A stretch of DNA of 64,000 nt from Diogma glabrata. Its lineage: Eukaryota > Arthropoda > Insecta > Diptera > Cylindrotomidae. Positions 10,440 to 23,204 of the stretch are shown one piece after another. The stretch spans positions 269,447,114-269,511,113 of the forward strand of contig OY856188.1 in assembly GCA_963693315.1 (NCBI GenBank), given 5' to 3'. A program made the position numbers and the translations under genes. The first letter of the stretch is position 1, and every line of letters starts with the position of its first letter. The notes below the pieces were generated by a model. The model was given only the letters and a program-made list of their open reading frames with translations, searched no databases and was not told the origin of the DNA.

Positions 10440-13400
10440 GTATTTTTTTTGGAACAAGTACGTAAAATTTATAAATATTTATTTAATTGTTCATTTAATC
10501 ATTTATTTAACAAAATTATAAACAGATTTAAGATTTTTAAATAATTAAAGTGCGCCATCTTCGTTGTAATAGTTGTAAATTATACTAGCTCGAAAACATA
10601 AACATAAGAATCCAACTAAAAAACACATAATAATCCAACTAAGCTGTGAAAATTGTGAACTTTGAAAACCTAAATAAATTGTTTTTTCTTGCAATTCAAA
10701 TGATGCAATGTGGTTAAGTTGTTTTTACTATATGGTAAGTTATTTATATTATTATTTTGATATTTTAGTGCTATAAAAATATTATATATAGATAGATATA
10801 TCGATAGATTTAACTACAAATTTCACATGCATGTGGCGTGCTAGCCCGTGCACAAAATATTTTGTGGTCATATGTGCGGAAAAGTAGTTTTTTCTTGTAT
10901 TTTATTCTAGTATAAAATTACATATTTTTTATGCATGTGTTACAAAAAGAAATTTGTATTGTTGCTTTGGTGCTCCCAAGTTTTTGTTTGTTTTTGATCT
11001 TCTAAAAGTGGAATTTGAAGAAAAAAAATCAAAATTTCAAAAAGAGTTTAGTAAACAGTTAAGCCTGTAATTCTGGTTTGTGATTATTTTGAATAATTTA
11101 AGTTTAAAAAAGGAAAAAGAAAAGAAGCATTTTATTTCGTTTATTTAAAAACGGATTCGAAAAATGCGAACTATGCAATGTATTATTTATGTATATCATG
11201 TGAAGATAAACCTTTCCGATATTTTAAACAAAAAAATCAAATATGATCAAAATTTTGAGTTATAATGCTGTGTTTAAATTTAATCTATGCGGATGTAGTT
11301 TGATTTCCACGAACGAGAATTAGAAAGAAATGGATCAGCACTCAAATATTTTATATTATTACTACTAATTAAACTACCAACGTTATTACTTATGTTCAAC
11401 TATTGCCTGCACATTGGCGCAACAACTGTATAATATAGAATTATGGTTTTGGTGGATCAATCGCTTGTGCATTGGCGCAGCTATTGTTATTTTAAGTACT
11501 ATAGGTTACTCAGTATGATTGGCTAGGGAGGAAGAGGGTGAAGAGTGCGATCAAACATGAACTTCTAGGGTGAGTAAAAGATTTCAATTTTTGGTTTAAC
11601 GTGGAATGAATATATATTAAATTACTGTGTTAGTCTTCAGATTCCATATTTCTTACTTATTTAAATCCATTAACTGGTTTATGTTGTTTGCGTGCAATTC
11701 TGGTTTTGTATTGAGCTGGGAAAATACATTCTCGAATCCGCAAGATTGAAGCTAGTCGGAATTTAACCTCGAAAGGCATGCAATTCCCCTATTGTTTGTT
11801 CATTACACTAGTTAAAGTCTGTTTGCAACCAATAGCTAAACGATTTAAATTGTTAATAGCGGAGAGAATATCGATGCTTATATATCATACAACATATATT
11901 TATTGTTCTATTTGATATTTGTTGATATACAGGGTGAACCATTTAACTTGGCACAAAAATAGGTCTCAATTTAAGAAAAAGTGGTGGTCCATTAGAAGAT
12001 CTGGAATCTTCATCTTAATAAAAAACAAATAATAACATTATGAAGCCTATCCAAAAAAAATCATTAAGAAGCCTATCCAAACGGGAATTGCAATTGGGAT
12101 TGAATATAGAATTAGCATTGTCATTGGAATTGGAAATTGTTATTTTAGTTGGTGGCATGAATATTTTGTTTTGCTCGTTTATAAATTCTGGTTTGATTTC
12201 CAGTGTGGTCTTTTGTCAGATTTTTGTGTTCCTTGCATCGCCTATTACTTTTGTATTTATGCTTTGCAATTGTATTATAATACTTTACGGTGATGGTCAC
12301 ACATTATTTGTGAAGAATACGGTTCAGATAACAATTTTAAAGAAGAAACTAGAAATATATCATAAACTAAGGTGGATGCTGATAAAGGACAAGACTCGAA
12401 CTTCCTGTTCAAACATTACAACATTCGATAAATATTTCTAGGTGAACCCAACAGACGTAAAATTAAATTGAATCAAATTTGTGACACATTTCCAAAATTT
12501 TAATCAACGAAGGAAAATGCTTTCTATATATATTTATTTGAGAAAAACCATTTTTAATAACGTTTCCAGTGTAGTGATCAAACATTTATCTTGAAAAATG
12601 TAAACATCTTGCAAGTTAATCTACCGAAATAAAAGCAAACATTTTTACATTTAAGAACGTATACGTACATATGTTGAAGTTGAAAGTCAATTTTATTTAC
12701 AACGATGTTTGCTTTCTTGATGTAGCAAAGAAACATGCATGAACAAATATTAAAGACATATTTTGTTTAGATTTTAATTTTAAGGATTTTAAGCTATTCC
12801 GATGCTGAAGAAGCTCGAAAAATTTCTTTCATAGAAATAATTTTGGTCTGATTACACACAGAAATTTATAACTCATCATTTTATCAATTTCAAAATAAGT
12901 TTCTGTTTCCAATCAAACTATGACTAAATATTAAAGGGAGGTTTTCTTAATTTCGTGATAATGGTGGAAAATATTGATACCACAAATTAAAATATTTTTA
13001 AATTATTCATGATGTTTTGGGTTGCAAACTTTATACATAAAGTGCAATCAGTTAAGTTTTGGTTATCATTATGAGACTGTAGAACGACATATTGGTATAT
13101 GTAATGCCGTTTATTCGATTCACCTCTAACTTCTGCATAATGCACTTTTTAATCTTCTCTATCATTTTATATGTCCGTCGTCAAAATTTGTGAGAGCCAA
13201 TTTTTCTGGATTATAAGAAGCATAGGTGATGGTAAAATTATTAGGGTTTGTAATCATGCAAACTCAGTTTTCTGATAATATTTTGTGTTTAATCGGTAGG
13301 CCAAAACCAACGAAAAATTAACTAACAGTTTCGTCAACTGACAACTGAAGTGGTTGAAATTTGATGAGTTTTTGAATTTCATTTGTTTAATTTATATTAT

Positions 13401-13485
13401 ATTTATATTTTGTTATGCTCACAATTTGGTACTGCTCAACATGTTTCGTTTGTAAAATCCAATTCAGAACAATTTGCTTCTGAAT
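10440..13485. other. Long AT-rich stretch; unconfirmed 133-codon ORF
   Basis: The start of a common insect repeat motif, TACAGGGTGAACCATTTAAC, is visible at about 11930. An ORF of 133 codons at 12040-12441 begins with a near-duplicated Lys/Ser-rich segment (PIQKKSLRSLSKRE) and has two hydrophobic stretches (about residues 36-60 and 65-85) but matches no family I know; it may be chance. Two imperfect copies of GCATTGGCGCA lie at about 11413 and 11472. I see no other feature. Confidence 0.4.
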
Positions 13486-13490
13486 AAGGT

Positions 13491-13564
13491 GTGTTAACTG
13501 GAATCTAGGGCTTGACAACTAAAAAAGTTGCACTAACAGCAAAGACTAGATTTCACATTAACAC
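13491..13564. repeat. Short imperfect hairpin
   Basis: GTGTTAA-CTGG-AATCTAG at the left pairs with CTAGATT-TCACA-TTAACAC at the right: two 7-bp helices separated by an internal loop. The intervening sequence includes a smaller inverted pair (CAACT/AGTTG). It could be the relic of a tiny inverted-repeat element. Confidence 0.4.
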
Positions 13565-13569
13565 AGTTT

Positions 13570-15740
13570 ATATTTTCCATCCTTGATCTAACAAACTACA
13601 TGTTTTGCATCATCGTAATTTTACATTTAACAGATCACCATACAAAGAACCTATTGATCGCCCCTTCCAATATATGATTTTCTGAATTTATTATTATATA
13701 TTTGCATCATCCATACCTAGATAATATTTTTGCGTTTGCTTGTTTTAATACATAAAACAAACAAAAGAGATGCGAATATGAAAACTGAAAACTTTAAATA
13801 TCAACATTTCTAATAATAATCATCGGCACACCTGACATTTTTTTGTAACATCAAGGTTATAATAGTTTTTGATTATACTTTTGCATTCTATCGAATTTTG
13901 TTTATTTTCCTTGTTTATATAAAAGAACGAAACAGAAGAATTACTAACGTTTAAATTTCTCTCTTTCGTTTTATTATAATGAAACGAAATATTATGAATA
14001 GAAATGAAAAATTACAATAAATGAACATATCCAGTTCTTTTTGCTGTTATTCTTAAATAATGAAAAAGGTGTTCATAAATTCTGTGCGCGTTTTAAGTGT
14101 TAAAAAAACCAACAAGAAGATGTTTGTATGGTGGATGGAGTAACCTGTGGATTCGTAATATAAATGTATTGTGTATAACAAATGAAAGAAATGTATTTCA
14201 ATCAACATTTTCTTTTTCGTTTAATTTTAGGAAAAATACTATTTATGGTTGCATTTTACGAAAATAATATTAGTTCGTGTTTGATAATTTACAAAAACAT
14301 AAATTAAAACTTAAGACAGTTCGCGATCTATTAATGGTGAAAAATGAATAAATTTTTCATTGAGTTCGTGATATTTCAAAAAATAAATTAAAACTTAATT
14401 TACATAGAGTCTGATTTAAATATTTCTAAAGCTCAGTTTTGATAACTGAGAAAAAAAGTAAAACTAAATTATCGAGTGGAATTTACATTTTGAAATATAA
14501 AATTCGTGTTATTGCTTTAGAATCAATTTTGAATGTGCATTAATCAAACATGGTTATTATTTTTTGAAAAAAATCTTTAAATTTTTTTTAAAATAAAAAA
14601 GGAAATTAGTTCAGCCTACCTAGCATTTTCTGTTTATTAAGTGAAATTGGCTTATTTCTTTTGAATCGGCTATTTTCTTTTGAAGGAAATATAAAATAAC
14701 AAATATTTAAATGTTATTGTTTGAACAAAATGGCATTTTATTGAAATAATAGAACAATAGTATGTCATCTTCTCGGTTGATTTAGGGTTATAGAATGGAA
14801 TAAATATCTTGCTAAAAGAAAAGGGGGAGGCTGAATGAAATTGATTTCCACGTTCAAGTAATAGGTTAGAACATATATACCGAATATCATCAATACTTAT
14901 AGGATATTGTATAGGACGGATAGTAGAGATATTGGTAGTTGAGATATTTGAATAACTGCGAACATCCAACTAATGAGCGGAGGTTTGTTATAAATTAGAT
15001 AATGGGTCTATGATCAAGAGGAATATTGTACGCACCTCAAAATCTACATTTCAACAATTAAGTTAAGTTTATTTGCATTTTTTTATATATTAAATTCTTT
15101 AATATATTTAATATATCTAAATATTCTATCTAAATATTCTTTTTTTTTGTTATTAATTTTATTATTAGCACCCCTAGTGGGTACACACTAGAGAGGACTC
15201 ATGTAGGGTCAAACCATGATAAGTACCAATATAACAATATAACAATTTATTTTTTGGAACTTTGAAATAAATTTGGTTTTTGTTTTTTATAAATAATTTG
15301 ATTTTATTTTATAAAAAATTCAACAAAAGCATTTTTGTTCTGATTACATAAAAAACAATAAATTCAAACTGATGCGCATGTCGCTCTTTTAAATATTGAA
15401 AAAGGCAAAGGCTACTATGATTAAATTGAATTAACCTTCTATTGTAATAATTTTACGTAGCTTTCGTTGTAGGTCATTTTATTTTCAAAATACCAAACAA
15501 TTAAATAGATATCGAAATAGAATAAAATTTATTTAATAGTTTGTAAATAATGGTAAAAAAATAAAATAAAATTCATTGTTCTTTTTTTATTAATGAATGT
15601 TAAAATAATTTAATTCAAATTTAATACATGTAAAACTGTCGGATGTATAAAACGCTGGTTCGTATTTAATGAATTTTATTCTCTCGAAAATTTGCGAGAT
15701 TTATGTTGATTTTTGATCGAAAAATAAAATACAACATTAA
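13570..15740. other. AT-rich stretch without a recognisable gene
   Basis: ORF-like stretches such as 14670-14969 (minus, 99 codons) are Ser/Ile/Phe-rich and show no domain. No tRNA, ribosomal RNA or transposon motif was recognised. Confidence 0.5.
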
Positions 15741-15746
15741 ACACTT

Positions 15747-16113
15747 ATGCTGTGTGCGAACTGACGAAATAATGACAGAACACAATTTTTGGTGAAGGTG
15801 AAATTTGTAAAAACAAAATTTTGACATAAGGTGAAAAACTTCGTAATATTTGTGCTTCGTAATATGTTTGCTGTTAATAAATATATATAACATATTTACT
15901 AATATAAATATTACTTTGGCACTTAAAAAATTTCTGTAATAAATTTTTGTTCCTCCTGAAATAATTTGTTATGCCTACTGTCAAAATTTGATGATGCTAA
16001 AAAGCTATACCAAATTTTGACGTTTCGTTATGGTGAATATGAATTCCAAAAAACAAAATTTTGATAGTAAATATTTGTCATCTGTCATTATTTCGTCAGT
16101 TCGCACACAGCAT
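15747..16113. mobile_element. MITE with perfect 32-bp terminal inverted repeats
   Basis: The left end 15747-15778 (ATGCTGTGTGCGAACTGACG...) is the exact reverse complement of 16082-16113. The 367-bp element has no coding capacity. The inner sequence shows further partial symmetry (AAACAAAATTTTGA near both sides), so it folds as a long hairpin. The superfamily is not decided, because no clear target-site duplication is visible. Such elements depend on a transposase encoded elsewhere. Perfect 32-bp termini suggest it is one of the younger insertions in this window. Confidence 0.9.
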
Positions 16114-16114
16114 T

Positions 16115-18450
16115 ACTCAATAAAATATTATTAAATTTATGTAGATAGAAAATGCGATTGGGAAATAGAAAACTTTACAACGTCAATTTTGATAAATAAG
16201 TTAAGATCGTGGTACTAAATTTAGTACAAGTTTTAAGTAAGATCTAAAACTGGGAAATACAGATTATAGGTTGTAAAAGTAACTAAACTCCAGTTCAATG
16301 ATATAATGTTTTGTTCACAGAACAGTTTTATTACTCGAAACACTGAAATTCATGTGGTAGGGTGGCAAAACTACAATCTTTATCTACAGTAGAGCACAGA
16401 AACAATAAACAGAAGCTTTAGTTTCACGTAACAGTAATATTTCTAACATTTAAAACCATTATTTTCAGAAATTGATATATAAAAAAGGCGTAGGACAGAA
16501 AATCGTTATCTGTTATATTTTATTTAATAATACATTTGTTCATTTTATTGATTCTTATATTCCCATGATTCATTCCAATTATATCACAGAATATCTTATG
16601 CACGACTTATCGTTTTTACAAAAAAAAAATAAGCCAACATCTTCTTATATGTACATTATATTAGTTTCATAAAAGATAAGCATCTTTGCTTATAATCATT
16701 TTTTTTTCTTTAATGTTCTATTTAATAGAAAAGCCAGATGTTGGAAATGGCTTATGTTTATTACATTCTTATTATATAAAACGGAAGATGCTTGCTTTAG
16801 TCTATTTTTGTTCTTCGCATGATTCTTGTCTTTCTAGCGACTAACACTATATGGAGCTGGATTCGAGTGTCAGGCATTGAAAATGGTTGAGAAAAAACAA
16901 ATCAAGTTACTGTTAGATTTGGTATTATTTGATTGCAATGACAATGAAAAGTGTTTCGTCATATTTTCCAACAACTTTTGTTTTATCTGACTGGTTGAGT
17001 GTTCTAATAGTTATCCCAAAGTTGTCATTTGGTACAACTTATATTTTCTCTTTGATTATTTCTTTTTGTTTAATGATAGTAAGATATGTATTTTCTATCA
17101 ATGATTTATTTATCCGGCTCGAAGGATCATGTAAATAATTCGATTAGGACTAAAACACTTTAAAAATCAAAAAATATTCAATGTCGACAAAAAAAACTAA
17201 TTATTTAATTCCTAAAAGGAAGAACAAACAACTTTTCTATCGTATCATATACAATATCAAATTATAGATTTTTGACAGAGACACTTTACCTTCAAATATG
17301 TTTCAAAACACTTATTTATTATTACAAAAATGTTATTTATAAAAACTTTTTATAGCTTTTTTTTCTTAATGCATGACAACATTTCTATAAATTTATAATG
17401 TTATTTTTTTCGTTTTCTTCAGAATTAAAAAACTTTTTACTTTCTTAGTTGCTATTTTCACTTGTACCGAAATCCTTAAACTTTTCTTTTTCAATTTTAT
17501 CTCAATGATTATGAGAGATTTTAACGTACCGGAAAAATGAAACGAAAAAATTAATTCATAAATTTAATCTTAGTTCCATCTTAAGAAATTCGCTAAAGTG
17601 GAATCTTTAGTTAATTTAAAAGAAATAAAGACCAAACAAAATTTTCTTAAAGCAACATATTTAAAGTTGAAAAAAAAATGTAAAAGGAAAATAATTTTTT
17701 TTTAATTATTTTTGTACAGAATTTAATAATTTTATACTTGAATATTTTATACATTTTCTTTCTGAAGATCTTTTTCTAGTTGTTATTGTGATCTTGAGTG
17801 TAATAACAAATCTGCAAGATTAGTTCATGATTTGAATATAAGAAAATGATAATTTCAAGGTCAATTATCAGTGTTGATTTTATGAGATATAAAAATAGGT
17901 TAAGATTTTTAATTGGGTTAAGATTTTTGTGATATGATATTTAAAAAAACCTTGAGTAAAAATGCAGAATTGCAAGGAAAACGATTATAATGAAAGAATA
18001 TAGAATGTTGTTGAAATAACCCAATTTTTCTAAATTTTAATATAAATATTAATCTAAACAAAACAATCGCGTACATCTTAATATTTTATGAATGATATAA
18101 AAAATAAAACCACTAATTCAATAAAAAACAAACAAAGTTAATGGTTGGGTTGATTCAATAAATTGATTTTTCAACTAAAAATTCAATTTTAATTATCTTA
18201 CTTTTCTTACATATAAAAGCTATTAAGTTAGCACAAACACACATCATGTTGCTGTGATTATTAAATTTTAGAAGTCACGATTTTATTCTGTTTGTTTTAC
18301 AAAAGCTGAGAGTAAGAGTTGTAACAAAATTATTATGTGTGTAAGTCTATAACCTAACTATAGAAGTTGTCAAATATGATATAATGTTTAGTTCATTAAA
18401 TAAATTTAAATGTTTGTCTTTTATTACGATATGCATACTTACGAAGTAGT
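16115..18450. other. AT-rich stretch without a recognisable gene
   Basis: Two ORFs of 66 and 69 codons (16472-16672 and 16929-17138) are hydrophobic by composition and lack any known domain. No structured repeat was seen. Confidence 0.5.
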
Positions 18451-18454
18451 GACA

Positions 18455-18916
18455 TACCCGGGTAGAAGCTGCCAATGTTAAATAACGGACCAATCTCGGG
18501 CCAATATTGGCGAACCAAGCCTTGGTTAGTTAGCTTTGCACCAGGTTTAGACCAGTTGTAAATGCCTAGACTGAACCAAGGTTCAGTTTATTATATTACG
18601 CGTTATTAACCAGTCCAATGCATTGTAAACATTTGCAGGCCAAATTATGGTCATCTTTATTTTCCTTTTATTACTTTTTCCACAACCTCTTTCCACACAT
18701 TTAAAGGAAGTCTGGAAAAAAATGAGTTGGTAGACCTGGTTCAAGCCGTTTTTCCAGACTTGGCCCAAGCCTGGTTTGCCAGACTTGGCCCCAGGACATC
18801 AGTTCAAAATTGGCCCAAGCTTGGACCGTTTGAAAATGTTAAGCCTGACCCAACCTTCAAAGCTATGGCACGGTCTTGGCCCAGGCTTGGCCTCTTAGCT
18901 TTTTCTTACCCGGGTA
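18455..18916. mobile_element. Small TIR element with TACCCGGGTA ends and internal GGCCCAAG repeats
   Basis: Both ends carry the self-complementary decamer TACCCGGGTA (18455-18464 and 18907-18916), extended inward as GAAGCT on the left and AGCTTTTTCT on the right, which makes imperfect terminal inverted repeats. The interior is much less AT-rich and contains many short direct and inverted copies of TTGGCCCAAGC/GCCTTGG. It has no transposase. A related design (TACCCGAGCAGAAATT ends, reiterated CCCTGATCAGG inside) occurs at 37635-38184. Confidence 0.75.
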
Positions 18917-19139
18917 ATTAGTTTATTAAGAATAAAAAAATTTTTTTAGTAAAAAAACCTCATTAAATCTGGAAGTACCTGATTTTTTCAAACTCCCTAA
19001 ATAAAACCCAACTTTTCTTATGGATTTTGACCTTACTATTCATATCATATTAAATTTTTTAAGGTTAGCTCTTGTTTTTGAGGTATTCGAGAAAAACCAT
19101 TTTTTCCAGTGAAGGAAAATAATATTCCGGTTTTTGATC

Positions 19140-19690
19140 TCAGATTTTACAAAACAAACAACTTTTAAACCTCTGTTCAGCTGCCCCCCACCTCGCAAAA
19201 ATAAAAAAATTTACCTCAGAATTAGGAGCTATTTAGAAGCTTTCAAAATACGCAAGAAGAATATTTTGAGCTCGACCTCCTAAGCAGAAATTTTCATTTT
19301 AAAATAGGACAGCAAAGAGAACGTTCACTCGGACCGCCCCCCCCCCCCCCCCCACACCTTAAAAATAACTTCAGAGAATCATAATAAGGAGCTATTCAGG
19401 CTCATAATAAGGAGCTATTCAGGAGATCTTAAGACTGTCCATTTTTGATTTTAGAATTCCATCCCTATTCTTAAAACAACCCCAAAACTGGTATGGCCAC
19501 CCCACCATGCAAAAACCAAAAATATTATATCTCATAATTAGGAGCTATTTAGGAGCTTACAAGCATCGCAAGAATAAAATTTTGATTTCAGCTTCTTTAG
19601 CAGTAATTTGCATTTGAAAATGGGATGCTGCGTTAACGTTCACTTAGCTCACCACCCCTTAAAAATAACTCCAGAGGTGCTTTTTCTGCA
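19140..19690 (+). repeat. Partly duplicated dispersed repeat
   Basis: Two related sub-copies lie in tandem: about 19170-19375 and 19480-19680. Shared landmarks are CAGAATTAGGAGCTATTTAG / CATAATTAGGAGCTATTTAG, 'aagcagaaattttcatttt' versus 'agcagtaatttgcatttg', and 'gttcactc..' followed by 'ccttaaaaataactccaga'. The same family recurs in reverse orientation at about 21020-21270. It is non-coding. Confidence 0.65.
19337..19353 (+). repeat. Poly-C tract (17 C)
   Basis: An uninterrupted run of 17 cytosines inside the repeat above, striking in such AT-rich DNA. The length may be affected by sequencing error. Confidence 0.9.
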
Positions 19691-19699
19691 AATAGGTTG

Positions 19700-21010
19700 C
19701 TACTCTGAAATAATCAGTTACTTGTTTTTATGTTTTTTGATTAGAGAACAACATGTAGTAAAGCATTTTTTATTTTATGGTATTTGGTATGTGTTACATC
19801 GAAAAAAAAACGTTGATAGAATCAACTACAAAGCTTGTTTGATTTTGCGTCTAATATGAACGTGGTTATTTTAACCAATGTAGCATTGTCTATTTATTTT
19901 AAAAAATGTAGTAATTTTCATTATTTAAATCAACAACGGCGTGATCAATTTCGTGTTCAAACATTCACAAATCATAGTTGAATTAAGTAGTTTGTTCATG
20001 TTTTTGTTTGAAAATTATTGTGTTTGTTAAAATAAAAAACGAGGAAAAACAAAATTCGTTCAATGATAATAATATTAAACAAAAGAATAGAAAAATAAAA
20101 AGGTTTTTATATATTTTAACATGGCTGGTTTTATTTTACATTTTAGGAAATAATTTACATGCGTTTAATTGAATTGAATAATTTTAATATTATCTGCACA
20201 TAAAATTATGTGCGTTAGAAATTTTTTTGTGAATATAATATGAACAATCTTGTTAAATTAATAGGCCCTTTCCATAATTAATTTTAGTGATTTAAAAAAC
20301 TCTTATATTTTTTTAATATTTTTTATTTGTCTTGTTTCATGTCGATTTATCGATATTTTAATTTAATTTTTCATAATAATGAGAAAATTATGGAAAATTA
20401 GTATTATTTTCTACACATAATTCAAATATTTAAACTTTTTGATTTCTGAATTTCGGTCTTTTAAATTGTATCATTAAAAATATGGCGAAAAAATAGACGC
20501 ATCCTTTACAAACAAAATCACACTCATACATTTCCTATTTAGAACGTAAATATACGAACGCTATCTTTATGCATAAAAATGTTTGTCGGGTTTGATGCGA
20601 AATACATATTACTAATATAAAAAATTTCACATATTATATTTACGAAAAAAACGAACCCATACAAACATCGATAGCAGCAAAAACAAAACAAAGATGTACC
20701 AAACCAATAGATTTAATATGGAGTATTGCTTGATTCTATCACAAACGTATTCAATATTACTATTTTTAGTCTAATTTTTTATTTACCACGTTTGTAGTCA
20801 ATTGAAAATTAAATCATAATTGACTCAACTACAAACATGGTTAAATCAAATATGTTTGTGATACTTATAAAAAAATATATCAACAACGGTTAAATTGTTA
20901 ATTTAAATCCGGAGCGTTGGTTGATTCTATCGCAAACGTATTTAATTCCCCAATTTTCACTTAATGCTCGATTAACAATGCAACATGTTTGAATCAACCA
21001 AGATTTTTTC
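19700..21010. other. AT-rich stretch with a short repeated motif
   Basis: TTGATTCTATC(A/G)CAAACGTATT occurs twice, near 20727 and 20919, together with inverted CAAACATG/CATGTTTG-type words. This could be a degraded small inverted-repeat element. No gene was recognised. Confidence 0.4.
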
Positions 21011-21019
21011 TTTCGGTGT

Positions 21020-21270
21020 ATGCAGCCTTAAATGAGCCCTAAAGAGCTCCTGATCATGAGTCTAATCACGATCCCCTGGAAATATTTTTGAAGGTGTGGG
21101 GCCTGAGAGAACGTTTACTCAGCCCCCCCAACTTCCAATGAAAATTTCTGCTTGAACTTGAGGGGGTCGACCTCAAAATTTTATGCGTTTTTTGAAAGCT
21201 CCTATATAGTTTCTAATTCTGAGGTATAATTTTTTTGATTTTTGGGTGGTGGCGCCAGCTGATCAGAGGT
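21020..21270 (-). repeat. Inverted copy of the 19.1-19.7 kb repeat
   Basis: Read on the minus strand this matches the 19.1-19.7 kb family: the phrases corresponding to CTCAGAATTAG, AGGAGCT, AAGCAGAAATTTTCATT and GAGTAAACGTTCTC appear in the same order, with a C-rich patch (GCCCCCCC on plus) in the equivalent place. The two copies flank about 1.3 kb of AT-rich DNA in head-to-head arrangement. Confidence 0.6.
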
Positions 21271-21699
21271 AAATTAAATATATTAATGAAACAAGTGCAT
21301 GGCAAATATGCTAACAAGTATTTCGAGCTATATTTTGTAAAAATCCATCAAGAGTTCTGGAAGTTACACTTGAAAAAATTTGAAAAATTCACGTTTTTTT
21401 AAAAAATTTATATAATATAACTGTATAATTATATATTTTAACTGTATAATTCTTTCTGGGCAAGAATTGGGCCTTGGCCTGTTTGCCATCATCTAATAAA
21501 TAAATAAAAATAAAAAAAAATTCCGTATTCAACGCCATAATTATAGAACAAACAAAAGTTGATACTGTTAAAGTTAGCCGAAAGTTTCCAGCCGAAAATA
21601 ACAAAAATCGGTATCACAGATTTCATTTTTACACTCTCAGCCGAAAGTTTCCAGCCGAAAGTCGATAATGTAGATTAGATTACTTTAGTCAAATAATAC

Positions 21700-22460
21700 T
21701 CCCATTATCAGTCGAGAAATTGAATGATGACAATGGTCTATAGCAATCTCTTGGAAAAATATTGGGTCAAGTTCCATGTGGGAAATCTCGGAAAATTCGA
21801 TTTTCTAAATTTTTTATTATCACTGTAAAAATCTTGTCTTTAAAGTGTTATGTCTGGAGGTAGACCGAATTGATGAAAATGGTCTAAAGCGATCTCTTGG
21901 AAAAATATTGGGTCAAGTTTCATGTGGGAAATCTCGGAAAATTCGATTTTCTAAATTTGGAACTAGCAATGTAAAATTCTTGTCTTTAAAGTGTTATGTC
22001 TGGCGATAGATCGAATTGATGACAATGATCTATATCAATCTCTTGGAAAAATATTGGGTCAAGTTTCATGTGGGAAATCTCGGAAAATTTGATTTTCTAA
22101 ATTTGGAATTAGCAATGTAAAATTCTTGCCATTGAAGTGTTATGTCTGGAGATAAAACGAATTGATGACAATGGTTCATAGCGATCTCTTGGAAAAATTT
22201 TGGGTCAATTTTCATGTGGAAAATCTCGGAAAATTCGATTTTCTAAATTTGGTATTAGCACTGTAAAAATTTTGCCTTTAAAGTGTTATGTCTGGAGATA
22301 GACCGACTTGATGACAATGGTCTATAGCAATCTCTTGGAAAAATATTGGGTCAAGTTTCATGTGGGAAATCTCGGAAAATTCGATTTTCTAAATTTGGTA
22401 TTAGCACTGTAAAAATCTTGCCTGTAAAGTGTTATGTCTGGAGATAGATAGAATTGATGA
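21700..22460 (+). repeat. Forward array of ~146-bp tandem repeats
   Basis: Five near-identical units. The landmark TCTCTTGGAAAAAT recurs at about 21747, 21893, 22039, 22185 and 22331, an exact 146-bp period by my count. Each unit also contains ATGTGGGAAATCTCGG, AATTCGATTTTCTAAAT and AAAGTGTTATGTCTGG. ORFs crossing the array are by-products of the repeat. Confidence 0.85.
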
Positions 22461-22769
22461 CGATTGTAGTAAAACCCATTACCTGTTTTACCACAGTAAC
22501 TTCCCAAAACACCAAAATTCAAAACTAACATTTCCTTATATCTCAACAATTACTTTAAAATACTTAATTAATTACCAAATATAAATTCAAAATGGATAAT
22601 GGCGGGGCTAACTTCTGCTCGAAAATTTTGTTTCAGCGTGCCAACTTTGTTCCATTGGTAATATGGCATTCTTTTTGGGTAGCACATCCAGCACAACTAA
22701 AGCAAAAAACAGCACAATCTTTGGTTTTAATTTTCCTATAAATGGCGGGGCTAACGACCAGAATTTTAC

Positions 22770-23060
22770 AGTGCTTGTTCCAAATTTAGAAAATCGAATT
22801 TTCCATGATTTCCCACATGAAACTTGACCCAATATTTTTCCAAGATATTGCTATGGACCATTGTCATCAACTCGATCTATTTCCAGACATAACACTTTAA
22901 AGGCACGAATTTTACAGTGCTAATACCAAATTTAGAAAATCGAATTTTCCGAGATTTCCCACATGACAATTGACCCAATATTTTTCCAAGAGATTGTTAT
23001 AGACTATTGTCATTAATTCGATCTCCCTTCAGACATTACACTTTAAGGACAAGAATTTTA
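22770..23060 (-). repeat. Reverse array of the same ~146-bp unit
   Basis: About two units in the opposite orientation: ATTTAGAAAATCGAATTTTC, CCCACATGAAACTTGACCCA and CCAGACATAACACTTTAAAG appear in mirror order to the left array. Together the two arrays would let a single strand fold back over roughly 300 bp. Confidence 0.8.
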
Positions 23061-23204
23061 CAAGCGTTACCCAAACTTTTTTCCATAGATTACATTTGAC
23101 CTTTAAAATTTTGTTTATTATTTAGTGTTGTCTCTTTCGGATGATATTTTATTAAAAATCTACATTATCGACTTTCGGCTGGAAACTTTCGGCTAACTTT
23201 AATA

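Larger units (their letters stand above)
21569..23201. mobile_element. Foldback-like element with inverted arms made of ~146-bp tandem units
   Basis: The outer ends are inverted repeats. 21569-21597 (TAAAGTTAGCCGAAAGTTTC...) is the exact reverse complement of 23173-23201. A second, duplicated terminus at 21639-21676 is the exact reverse complement of 23157-23194 (38 bp). Inside are tandem units in forward orientation on the left, a unique centre at about 22460-22750 with a repeated ATGGCGGGGCTAAC, and units in reverse orientation on the right. Drosophila FB and Galileo elements have this kind of terminal architecture. No transposase is encoded. The ~1.63-kb element is not palindromic at its centre. 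Confidence 0.8.
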
